A stretch of DNA of 64,000 nt, taken from Strigamia acuminata. Taxonomy: Eukaryota > Arthropoda > Chilopoda > Geophilomorpha > Linotaeniidae. Where the stretch lies: NCBI GenBank assembly GCA_949358305.1, contig CASHSZ010000022.1, positions 1 to 64,000 on the forward strand. The letters are read 5' to 3'. The notes under the pieces were generated by a model that did not search any database, was not told where the DNA came from, and worked only from the letters and a program-made list of their open reading frames with translations. Below are positions 32,189-43,890 of the stretch, in pieces. The first letter of the stretch is position 1; each line of letters starts with the position of its first letter. A program made the translations under genes and the position numbers.

Positions 32189-35100
32189 AAGGACTCGAAT
32201 GCGCCTCCACGTTGCAATGCGCATTTGTGTAAACGATGATGGAATCCCCTGCTTAAATACTGGCTATCGCGTCACGTAACAGCAACGTGCCACGTCACGT
32301 AATTGCAACGTGCCGCGCTATGCCACACAATGTGCCGCCGCGATAGGCCATCGAACCCGAATGTGTGTGATGCGAAACGCGCGAGTACACGCGCGGAGAA
32401 CGCGCGGCAATGCTAGCAACAGGAGCGCAACTGCCCAAGAAATTGCTCAACAATAAAAGGCACGTGGAAGCACGTGCCTGAAACAATAGGCACTTCAAAT
32501 AAAGTTATTGTTAAAAAACGGGCTTGAAAACCAACAATTACACAATAATTAAGGGGCAAGAAATGAACTTTGCTGCAATGCAAAGTTCTCAAAATACAGA
32601 GAAATGAAAGTTACACTTGTATAAAGAATTGACAATGTTTGAAACCAATAAAAACTACAAAAACACACTTGTAAAAAACCCAAAACAACCCCCAGAATGA
32701 ATTATTTGACTCAAATTAACCCTAAAACAGTCTTGGAGGTCGTGCAGACGACAGAGTCGGATCGGAAGGTTGCTAAAACCTGACGCCAAAACTAGCAATG
32801 GGACAGCTAGTTAGAAAACAGCTTTTTCATCAATCATGAACGCTGAAAACCTCACCCAGGGGTAGAAAATGATGGAGAGAACGTTTTCGCCATCTAAAAC
32901 GGTCTAAAACGGGTCTAAAATGCCTAAACCGGCGCCTGGAACGTGGCGCAGTTGTTGGGTCAAATATTGTCAAAAATCAGTGGAAATTTGTCAAATACTG
33001 GCAAAAATCTGCTGAAATTTGTCAAAAATTGCCAAATTTTGGCGCAAGTTACGTGAGGTTTGCGCGCATCCAACTATGACGAAAAATCCATGCGTGTGCA
33101 CGCGCGATTTACTGGCGCGTTGGAAGCGTTAAAATAAATTTTTCCAATATCTAACACAATTTGCACCGAATTATGGCAATTTTTGACAAATTTACATGGA
33201 TTTTTGCCAGTATTTGACAAATTTCCACGGATTTTTGACAATATTTGACAAATTCCAGACAAATTTCAGACAAATTTCAATTAATTTTAGAAATTTTATG
33301 AGAAATTTCAGCAAATGTTTGAGGATTGAGGAAATCTTCTGAAATTTGTCAAATATAGGCAAAAATCTTCTGAAATTTGTCAAATACAGGCAAAAATCTG
33401 CTGAAATTTGTCAAAAATTGCCCAAATTCCGTGCAAGTTTTGCAAGTTTTGCGCGCATCAAATTGTATGCGCGCCTATACTATTGCACGAGCGCATTGAC
33501 GCGTGATGAACACCGACCACGTTTACGAAGTGAATTCGAGCTACAAAAGTATCGAGTCGCCATTCTATGATGGAAAAAAAAAATTAAGTGTAAACAAACA
33601 AAATAAAAACTTTAATATACAAGAAACGTACAATTCCACTCAACTTTGTTTCAAATTTTATTTATTGGATCATTGAAAATAAACAGTAGTGTTGTGCACT
33701 GTACGCTTAAGTGTATACCGGCGATGCGTTGTTTTGTGGTGGGGATTTGCCTCGATAATTGATCTTTTCTCTTTGTTTGCAATATTTTTTTGGCCTTTTT
33801 TGTTGATTTTTCGGTTTGAAATTGTTTTTTTCCGGTGTAATTTAAGTGGTGGAAGGTTGTTGCGTGTGTTGAGGGTAATTTTGGCGGTTTTTGGGTCGGG
33901 ATTAGTGTTTTCAGCGATTTTTTATCGGTATTTGGGGTTTGATGCAGCGGATAGCGCATGCGAATCGCCGTCGACCGTAGCATTAGCAATTGCAACGTGC
34001 CGCGCTATGCCACACAATGTGCCGCCGCGATAGGCCATCGAATCCGAATGTGTGTGATGCGAAACGCGAGTACGCGCGCGGAGAACGCGCGGCAATGCTA
34101 GCAACAGGAGCGCAACTGCCCAAGAAATTGCTCAACAATAAAAGGCACGTGGAAGCACGTGCCTGAAACAATAGGCACTTCAAATAAAGTTATTGTTAAA
34201 AAACGGGCTTGAAAACCAACAATTACACAATAATTAAGGGGCAAGAAATGAACTTTGCTGCAATGCAAAGTTCTCAAAATACAGAGAAATGAAAGTTACA
34301 CTTGTATAAAGAATTGACAATGTTTGAAACCAATAAAAACTACAAAAACACACTTGTAAAAAACCCAAAACAACCCCCAGAATGAATTATTTGACTCAAA
34401 TTAACCCTAAAACAGTCTTGGAGGTCGTGCAGACGACAGAGTCGGATCGGAAGGTTGCTAAAACCTGACGCCAAAACTAGCAATGGGACAGCTAGTTAGA
34501 AAACAGCTTTTTCATCAATCATGAACGCTGAAAACCTCACCCAGGGGTAGAAAATGATGGAGAGAACGTTTTCGCCATCTAAAACGGTCTAAAACGGGTC
34601 TAAAATGCCTAAACCGGCGCCTGGAACGTGGCGCAGTTGTTGGGTCAAATATTGTCAAAAATCAGTGGAAATTTGTCAAATACTGGCAAAAATCTGCTGA
34701 AATTTGTCAAAAATTGCCAAATTTTGGCGCAAGTTACGTGAGGTTTGCGCGCATCCAACTATGACGAAAAATCCATGCGTGTGCACGCGCGATTTACTGG
34801 CGCGTTGGAAGCGTTAAAATAAATTTTTCCAATATCTAACACAATTTGCACCGAATTATGGCAATTTTTGACAAATTTACATGGATTTTTGCCAGTATTT
34901 GACAAATTTCCACGGATTTTTGACAATATTTGACAAATTCCAGACAAATTTCAGACAAATTTCAATTAATTTTAGAAATTTTATGAGAAATTTCAGCAAA
35001 TGTTTGAGGATTGAGGAAATCTTCTGAAATTTGTCAAATATAGGCAAAAATCTTCTGAAATTTGTCAAATACAGGCAAAAATCTGCTGAAATTTGTCAAA

Positions 35101-36700
35101 AATTGCCCAAATTCCGTGCAAGTTTTGCAAGTTTTGCGCGCATCAAATCGTATGCGCGCCTATACTATTGCACGAGCGCATTGACGCGTGATGAACACCG
35201 ACCACGTTTACGAAGTGAATTCGAGCTACAAAAGTATCGAGTCGCCATTCTATGATGGAAAAAAAAAATTAAGTGTAAACAAACAAAATAAAAACTTTAA
35301 TATACAAGAAACGTACAATTCCACTCAACTTTGTTTCAAATTTTATTTATTGGATCATTGAAAATAAACAGTAGTGTTGTGCACTGTACGCTTAAGTGTA
35401 TACCGGCGATGCGTTGTTTTGTGGTGGGGATTTGCCTCGATAATTGATCTTTTCTCTTTGTTTGCAATATTTTTTTGGCCTTTTTTGTTGATTTTTCGGT
35501 TTGAAATTGTTTTTTTCCGGTGTAATTTAAGTGGTGGAAGGTTGTTGCGTGTGTTGAGGGTAATTTTGGCGGTTTTTGGGTCGGGATTAGTGTTTTCAGC
35601 GATTTTTTATCGGTATTTGGGGTTTGATGCAGCGGATAGCGCATGCGAATCGCCGTCGACCGTAGCATTAGCAATTGCAAAGTGCCGCGCTATGCCACAC
35701 AATGTGCCGCCGCGATAGGCCATCGAATCCGAATGTGTGTGATGCGAAACGCGAGTACGCGCGCGGAGAACGCGCGGCAATGCTAGCAACAGGAGCGCAA
35801 CTGCCCAAGAAATTGCTCAACAATAAAAGGCACGTGGAAGCACGTGCCTGAAACAATAGGCACTTCAAATAAAGTTATTGTTAAAAAACGGGCTTCAAAA
35901 CCAACAATTACACAATAATTAAGGGGCAAGAAATGAACTTTGCTGCAATGCAAAGTTCTCAAAATACAGAGAAATGAAAGTTACACTTGTATAAAGAATT
36001 GACAATGTTTGAAACCAATAAAAACTACAAAAACACACTTGTAAAAAACCCAAAACAACCCCCAGAATGAATTATTTGACTCAAATTAACCCTAAAACAG
36101 TCTTGGAGGTCGTGCAGACGACAGAGTCGGATCGGAAGGTTGCTAAAACCTGACGCCAAAACTAGCAATGGGACAGCTAGTTAGAAAACAGCTTTTTCAT
36201 CAATCATGAACGCTGAAAACCTCACCCAGGGGTAGAAAATGATGGAGAGAACGTTTTCGCCATCTAAAACGGTCTAAAACGGGTCTAAAATGCCTAAACC
36301 GGCGCCTGGAACGTGGCGCAGTTGTTGGGTCAAATATTGTCAAAAATCAGTGGAAATTTGTCAAATATAGGCAAAAATCTGCTGAAATTTGTCAAAAATT
36401 GACCAAATTCCGTGCAAGTTTTGCAAGTTTTGTGCGCATCAAGCCATGCGCGCCTATACTATTGCACGAGCGCATTGACGCGTGATGAAAACCGACCACG
36501 TTTATATCAGTGAATTCGAGCTACAAAAGTATCGAATCGCCATTCTAGTATGGAACAAAAAAAATTAAAAAATAAAAACTTTAATATACGAGAAACGTAC
36601 AATTCCACTCAACTTTGTTTCAAATTTTATTTATTGGATCATTAAAAATAAACAGTAGTGTTGTGCACTGTACACTTAAATGTATACCGCAGTACAAGTA
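32189..36700 (+). repeat. 1,685-bp tandem repeat of the S-start block
   Basis: Two full units (TTGCAACGTGCCGCGC at 32,303 and 33,990) and a third from 35,675 that loses ~1 kb near 36,368. The unit matches S positions ~16,400-18,080. The join between units reads GTCGACCGTAGCATTAGCAA. Unit 1 differs from unit 2 by two bases at the CGCGCGAGTAC site, among few changes. Non-coding; each unit contains the E-box hairpin and the GTCAAATA repeats. Confidence 0.88.
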
Positions 36701-37197
36701 CCGCGGTCCCGGTACTGCACCGGTACACGTAAAAACGCGAGTTTCTCAAATTTAAAAAGTTGATGTCGGCGGCGATGCGTTGTTTTGTGGTGAGAATTTG
36801 CCTCGAGAATTGATCTTATCTCTTTGTTTGCAATATTTTTTTTGGCATTCTTTGTTGATTTTTCGGTTTGAATTTGTTTTTTTCCGGTGTAATTTGAGTG
36901 GTGGAAGGTTGTTGGGGTGTGTTGAGGGCAATTTTGGTTATTTGTTGATTTTTAATTGATTTAATCGTTTTCTGTTTGTTTTTGCTGGTTTTTAATCGAT
37001 TTTTCTGTATTTTTGGTCAATTTTTACCAATTGTAATTGTTATTTGTCATTCTGAATTGATTATTGTCCGATTTTATTCGATTATTGTCAGATTTCAGTC
37101 GATTTTTGTCGATTTCTAATCAATGTTTATACATTTCTTATCAAGTTTTGTATATTTTTGTTGATTTTTAATCATATTTGTTCCTTTTTAATCAAAG
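36690..37197. repeat. Truncated S-like block with 80-bp GGTAC-rich insert and TTTTTAATC repeats
   Basis: Relative to other copies, ~80 bp is inserted after GTATACCG (36,708 on). It starts CAGTACAAGTACCGCGG and carries further GGTAC words. Downstream, 36,940-37,190 is degenerate GATTTTTAATC DNA related to 19,320-19,540. Mirror copy at ~60,620-61,130. Confidence 0.6.
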
Positions 37198-37549
37198 TCG
37201 AAAACGAGTTGTAAATGCGTTCGTATGCGACGCGAACGCGTATTGGAGTCGATTCCAAGTTCGTATTCCATCGCGAACGCGCATTTGAGACGTAAACAAG
37301 TTTATCTTTTTCACTCTCGCTTGATCCCCCTTTATCGCGCCTCATTGCTCCTGTGAAAAAAAATATATGAGAATGCACAGAAATGAACCTTCCAATACTT
37401 ACATGAAAATTGGCAACCTTGACACAAAACAGTCTATCGACACTCCCAACACCACCCCGGACATTTTTCGGAAGAGTTTGGTCCACCCGGAATCCGCAGA
37501 ATAGTCTCCCCCGAAATGCGGATTTCGCGGACGCCAATCCGCGAAAAGG
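37198..37549 (-). repeat. R' flank (diverged R)
   Basis: On the minus strand it begins CCTTTTCGCGGATTGGCG at 37,549. It has the same mini-intron-like GTAAGT … TTTCACAG arrangement as R at 12,925 but differs at many positions (for example CATATATTTT for CATGTATTTT). The outer neighbour is ATAAAAAATTTCC, not the TTAA seen at the S terminus. Confidence 0.75.
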
Positions 37550-37590
37550 ATAAAAAATTTCCAATGTATAAACTTTATTTCTGTTTTCAG

Positions 37591-37800
37591 TTTCCTGATA
37601 TGATTAAAGAAAATCCTAAATATTATTTCCAAACATTTATCAAATTCTTTTCAAAAGCAGTTGTGGAGGCGTCTACTACGAACGAGTCATCGTGGGCGTC
37701 AAATTTGAATATTTTTAACTTTCTGCGTTTGCACGAATTCGCAGAATTCGTCCACTGGCATCGTGGCGACGCATGGTCGACATTTTGTATTCATATGTGA
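37591..37800 (+). other. Exon-like open stretch after a strong acceptor-like site
   Basis: TTATTTCTGTTTTCAG (ending 37,590) precedes 69 open codons, beginning 'FPDMIKENPKYYFQTF' and ending 'HRGDAWSTFCIHM' at TGA 37,798-37,800. Composition is protein-like, unlike the surrounding repeats. I do not recognise a family. A mirror copy is at 60,017-60,226 (minus). It could be a fossil exon carried by the macro-repeat. Confidence 0.3.
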
Positions 37801-38520
37801 CGCGCACTCTATTTACTCACGTAGAACACACGAATCGCGCGCGTCAACGCGCACATGTAAATTTAGTTTCACTGAATCGCGTACGAGTTTTTCCCTTTTT
37901 CAACGCGAAATCGTATTCGACTCGCTTTCTAGTCGAGTACGAATTTTGCCCTTCTTCAACGCGAAATCGTATTCGACTCGCTTTCTAGTCGAGTACGAAT
38001 TTTGCCCTTCTTCAACGCGAAATCGTATTCGACTCGTTTTCGAGTCGAATGCGAATTTTGCCCTTCTTCAACGCGAAATCGTATTCGACTCGTTTTCGAG
38101 TCGAATGCGAATTCGTATTCGACTCGTTTTCGAGTCGAATGCGAATTTTGTCCTTCTTCAACGCGAAATCGTATTCGACTCGTTTTCGAGTCGAGTACGA
38201 ATTTTGCCCTTCTTCAACGCGAAATCGTATTCGACTCGTTTTCGAGTCGAGTACGAGTTTTGCCCTTCTTCAACGCGAAATCGTATTCGACTCGTTTTCG
38301 AGTCGAGTACGAGTTTTGCCCTTCTTCAACGCGAAATCGTATTCGACTCGTTTTCGAGTCGAGTACGAATTTTGCCCTTCTTCAACGCGAAATCGTATTC
38401 GACTCGTTTTCGAGTCGAGTACGAGTTTTGCCCTTCTTCAACGCGAAATCGTATTCGACTCGTTTTCGAGTCGAGTACGAGTTTTGCCCTTCTTCAACGC
38501 GAAATCGTATTCGATTCGCT
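37801..38520 (+). repeat. 56-bp hairpin-unit array (plus orientation)
   Basis: After ~70 bp of GCGCGC/CACG-rich DNA, about 11 units run from 37,895. The first two have TTTCTAGTCGA stems and the rest TTTTCGAGTCGA. One unit is shortened to 34 bp near 38,105. Mirror copy 59,300-59,930. Confidence 0.9.
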
Positions 38521-39190
38521 TTCGAATCGTATACGAGATGGTCGATTTTTGTTTCCCGGACTTTGATTCGTATTCGAGTTGTTACGAGTTCGTATTTCGA
38601 TCGTATTCGTATTCGAATCGAATTCGAATCGTATTCGAATCGAATACGAATCGAATTCGAGTCGTATTCGAGATGGTCGATGATTTCCACTCGCTCGTAT
38701 ACGCGTTGTATACGAGCTCGTATTTTGATCGTAATCGTAAACGAATCGTTTACAAGTTGTATACAAGTTGTATACGACGTGTATACACCTCGTATACGAA
38801 CGAAGTTTGTGAAAACACAATTTCCAAATAAGACGTATGTGACTACTATGTGTTTTCATGTCGTAGTAAGTATCCGGTGGATTTTCCAAACTTCGTTCGT
38901 ATACGAGGTGTATACACGTCGTATACAACTTGTATACGACTTGTAAACGATTCGTTTACGATTACGATCAAAATACGAGCTCGTATACAACGCGTATATG
39001 AGCGAGTGGAAATCATCGACCATCTCGAATGCGACTCGAATACGATTCGAATACATCTCGAATACATCTCGAATACGAGTCGTACGAGTCAAAGTCCGGT
39101 AACGGGTCATCGTATTCGAGTTGTTACGAGTTCGTATTTTGATCGTATTCGTATTCGAATCGAATTCGAATCGTATTCGAATCGAATACG
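38521..39190. repeat. Single P hairpin block
   Basis: One P hairpin with loop 38,810-38,886 and stems of CGTATACGA words, flanked inward by arrays of opposite orientation on each side, the same architecture as 13,290-16,294. Confidence 0.88.
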
Positions 39191-40076
39191 AATTCGCATT
39201 CGACTCGAAAACGAGTCGAATACGATTTCGCGTTGAAGAAGGGCAAAATTCGTACTCGACTCGAAAACGAGTCGAATACGATTTCGCGTTGAAGAAGGGC
39301 AAAATTCGCATTCGACTCGAAAACGAGTCGAATACGAATTCGCATTCGACTCGAAAACGAGTCGAATACGATTTCGCGTTGAAGAAGGGCAAAACTCGTA
39401 CTCGACTCGAAAACGAGTCGAATACGATTTCGCGTTGAAGAAGGGCAAAACTCGTACTCGACTCGAAAACGAGTCGAATACGATTTCGCGTTGAAGAAGG
39501 GCAAAATTCGCATTCGACTCGAAAACGAGTCGAATACGAATTCGCATTCGACTCGAAAACGAGTCGAATACGATTTCGCGTTGAAGAAGGGCAAAACTCG
39601 TACTCGACTCGAAAACGAGTCGAATACGATTTCGCGTTGAAGAAGGGCAAAACTCGTACTCGACTCGAAAACGAGTCGAATACGATTTCGCGTTGAAGAA
39701 GGGCAAAATTCGCATTCGACTCGAAAACGAGTCGAATACGATTTCGCGTTGAAGAAGGGCAAAACTCGTACTCGACTCGAAAACGAGTCGAATACGATTT
39801 CTCGTTGAAGAAGGGCAAAACTCGTACTCGACTCGAAAACGAGTCGAATACGATTTCGCGTTGAAGAAGGGCAAAATTCGCATTCGACTCGAAAACGAGT
39901 CGAATACGATTTCGCGTTGAAGAAGGGCAAAACTCGTACTCGACTAGAAAACGAGTCGAATACGATTTCGCGTTGAAGAAGGGCAAAATTCGCATTCGAC
40001 TCGAAAACGAGTCGAATACGATTTCGCGTTGAAGAAGGGCAAAATTCGTACTCGACTAGAAAGCGAGTCGAATACG
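39191..40076 (-). repeat. 56-bp hairpin-unit array (minus orientation), about 16 units
   Basis: Regular CTCGACTCGAAAACGAGTCGA units separated by AATACGATTTCGCGTTGAAG. Shortened 34-bp units recur near 39,330 and 39,540. The higher-order pattern suggests multi-unit blocks were duplicated. It ends at the R flank. This block has no counterpart in the right palindrome arm. Confidence 0.9.
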
Positions 40077-40437
40077 AGATCATTTTTTGATCTGGGTCGT
40101 GAATGCGTCCGTATGTCACGCGAACGCGTGTTGGAGTCGATTCCGAGTTCGTATTCCATCTTGAACGCGCATTGGAGACGTAAACCAGTTTATTTTACCC
40201 ACTCTCGCTCGATCCCGCTTCATCGCTCCTTGTCGCTCCTGTGAAAAAAAATACATGAGAATGTGCAGAAATGAACCTTCCAATACTCACATGAAAATTG
40301 ACAACCTTGACACAAAACAGTCTATTGACACTCCCAACACCACCCCGGACATTTTCCGGAAGAGTTTGGTCCACCCGGAATCCCCAGAATAGTCGCCCCC
40401 GAAATGCGGATTTCGCGGAAGCCAATCCGCGAAAAGG
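40077..40437 (-). repeat. R flank, inverted copy
   Basis: A near-identical inverted copy of 12,925-13,289, with CCTTTTCGCGG at 40,437 reading left. It includes the mini-intron-like segment (GTGAGT … CACAG). Next to it, 40,438-40,491 is a ~54-bp GC-rich joint (TAGCGGCGCGCCGACGCG) before the TTAA and S terminus. Confidence 0.85.
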
Positions 40438-43218
40438 ATATGTTTTTAGCGGCGCGCCGACGCGTCCGCCACGCCCGTCTGGAGAGCTTAACCTTATGGC
40501 GCGCATGCGGATTTCTCGGAGTGCGAAAGGGACCCTATTTTTAACATTACGGCGGCCTATACCTTGACCCCCTGTTCGCAGTCTCATGGCTGATTTTGCG
40601 GATTTCACTTATTTGTATATTCCGCACGATCGCGCGCGTTTTATCAACCTTGGGAAAGCCGCTTTCTCAAATTTGCAAATTCCACATTGTGTGAACATGC
40701 TACAACGCTTCTGTGCGCGTCAATAAAAAAAAAACCGATTAGAAATGAAATTCAGGGTTTTGTTAAAATAAAAATTATACAATATAATCAGTCTATAATG
40801 CTTCTATAATGCTGTTGGTTTAATCAGCACATTGTAATCGTGTGAAAACACGCGCGCTCGCAATAATACATTACCCAATGTACTTGCACTGGCATGGACC
40901 CATCAGTGCGCACTTTCCCGTGCGTGCTGCTTGCACTATTTACATCAATTGTTGCTCCACAGGTTGCGCGACCTGCCGGGCAGTTAAGACGTACTAGAAT
41001 AACCTCAGGATTTGATAAAACCTGATTTTTGGATGACACTAAGTAAATGGCAGTGAATGTGAGATGTGAGATACACGATGAATTTAATAAAATTTATATT
41101 TCCTAATCATGGGATTGGTTTCACGTTTCATAATCCAACAATTAAGTAGAATATCATTATTGCAATTGATTAAAACAAATTTTTTTTACAAATTCTTTGG
41201 TTTTACATTTTAAATTTATTTTCCAATAGTTGGCACCATCGCAATTGCTGCGAGTTTAAAACACTGCATTCAGCAGAATTTACTGCACTTTCAAATCAAG
41301 GCCAGGCATACCTACTGCAAAGTAATGTATAAACCATAAAGAAGCCTTTGATTCGGAATTGCCTGTAGGTAATTCTGCGCTGGTCTCCAATGGAAATGTC
41401 CGCGCCGGTCTTCCGTGCACGGGAAGTCCACAGAAAGTCCGTGCATTCCGTGCGCTGGGAGTCCGTGCGTCGTACCGCGTGATCTTGCATTGTTTTTTGT
41501 GGGCTTTTCCTGATTAGGATTACTTCCTTTTTAACTCTTGAAGAATTAAGTTTGTTTTTTTTGCTCCAAAACGTCCCAAAACGCCTGAAAATCGCGCAAC
41601 TCGAGGCAAAACATTACAGTGTGTATTCAAATCAAAACTAGCTACAAATACATGCTGAAATTAGCTAAATTTTCAAATTTTTTGGCTTTCAAGAAGTAAT
41701 GGAAACATTTGACATAACGTGGATCAGTTGCATTCAAAAACTAAAATATTTTGTGTTTTACTTCAATTTTAAACTAAAAATGATGTCATTTTCTGTTTAA
41801 ACCCCTGTTAAAGCTTGAAATACATTTTAACTAAAAGAAATAAGTTTGTTTTTTTCTTCGGCAGTGACGTGTACACACGAGCACGCCTGAGAACGCCAAA
41901 AAATGCTAAAAAACGCTCAAAAACGCCTGAAAATCGCGCAACTCGAGGCAAAACATTAATTTTTCATCTTTATTTCAACTTTTGTGACGTTTAAAATTGT
42001 GTTCTCATGTTTTTTGCCTCAAGTTGCATTGTCATCTGGCGTTTTGGAGTGTTTTTATGTGTTCGCAGGCGTTCGCAGGCGTTTTTTGGCGTTGTCACTC
42101 ACTCAAGTGGCCAATTTTAGCATTTTCCGTAGTAAAAATGGCCGTTTTTCGTCAAAATGGCCATTTTTAGCCATTTTTCAGAGTAAAAATGTTTTTTTTT
42201 CACCGTTTTTATAGTAAAATGGCCATTTTTAGTCGTTTTTTTAATCAAAAATGGCCGTTTTTATCGTTGAAACGTTATTAAAATGTAACGTTTCAATGGC
42301 GTTTTGATCTCGCCTCATTTCCGGTTTTGAAAATTAATAAACGCCCCGGCGTTTATTCGAGGCAACACCCAACTTGGGCTTTTATTCGCGTCGCACCGCA
42401 TCATCATCTCACCTTGCCTCCCGTCTTGAAAATTTATAAACGCCCCGGCGTTTATTCAAGGCAAACCATTGTTTATGTAAGTTTTTCCTGATTAGGGTTA
42501 CTTCCTTTAGAAGAAACACGTTTATTTCTTCTCGCTTAATCTTGAGTCGTGATCTCGCCTCGTTTCTGGTCTTAAAAATTAATAAACACCCCGGCTTTTA
42601 TTCAAGGCAATACGGTACGTTTATGAAACCCAACTTGGGCTTTCATTTTAAAAAAAGCGCGTGTTCTTACGTCGAACTAAGAGATACAGGTGAATTAGCA
42701 ACGCCTAATTTGATTTAATAAATAAAGCAAACAACATCTCGCCTCACTTCTGGCGTTTGTTCGAGGCAAGCCATTGTTTTTGCATTTTTTTTCCTGATTA
42801 GGGTTACTTCCTTTTTAACTCTTGAAGAAATAAGTATGTTTTTTTTACTCGGCAGTGACGTGTACGCGCGAGTACGCCTGAGAACGCCAAAAAATACTCC
42901 AAAACGCCTGAAAATCGTGCAACTCGAGGCAAAACATTAATTGTTTATTTTTGTTTCAACTTTTGTAACGTTTACAATTGTGTTCTCATGTTTTTTGCCT
43001 CAAGTTGCATTGTCATTTTGCGTTTTGGGGCGTTTTTAGGCATTTTTAGGCATTTGCGGGCGTTCTTGGGCGTTTTTTGGCGTTGTCATTCAATCAAATA
43101 GCCATTTTTAGCCATTTTTACCCATTTTTCATAGAAAAATGGTCATTTTTAGCCGTTTTTCATCCAAAATGGCCGTTTTTCATCCAAAAGGGCCGTTTTT
43201 CATCCAAAATGGAATAAT

Positions 43219-43890
43219 TGTTGTGTCCGGATTTTATGTCATTTATTGTCTTAATTAAAGTTAACAAAGTGTCTTTAATTTTTGCTTTTCTTGAATTTCA
43301 GCTTTTTAGATATTTTTACATATTAAACTTTCATTTTTTGTGATTTATTAAAAGTTACAGTGTTTTCATGAATTTTAGTGTCTATGATATTGATATTATC
43401 TTTATTCATTGCTATTTAAAGTTTTATTACTTCTCTGTGTCTTATTTCTTTAATTCTTGCTCATTTTGTGTGATTTTGGATGATTTTTAGTGCATCCGTC
43501 GATTTACAGATCACTTGCGTAAGACGCGTGACGTCATATTTCTTAATCTAGTTCGGTTGTGTTCAAACTTCTAACCTTTTGTTTGGACCTTATTCTTGTG
43601 TTATGGATAGGTTTTAGAATTGATTTAGACTAATTTGGGGGTGATCTGTCGATTGGTTTGCTTTATTTTTGTCCCGGAACGGTCGTTTTGTCGTTTCGAG
43701 CGTTTGTTGTCGGTACGCACTTGTGCGCTGCTGACCGAGTTCATTCCGTTCGGCAAACGATTATTTTCAAGTGTTCTTTTAATAAATAGTGCTTTTGTTG
43801 TAGGAAATTACATTTCCTAATGTTATTTTATTCAATACAGTGTGTATTCTTGATTTTATTCTTGTGTTGAAATTCAAATGTCGTGTTTTG
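43219..43890 (+). mobile_element. LTR-like block in S copy B
   Basis: Begins TGTTGTGTCCGG at 43,219. The same insertion as in copies A and C, so it predates the duplication of S. The 3' limit is approximate. Confidence 0.5.

Noticed and set aside
39190-40076. Possible CRISPR array (regular short repeats)
   Set aside because: Units are contiguous 56-bp repeats without unique spacers, there are no cas genes, and the context is eukaryotic.
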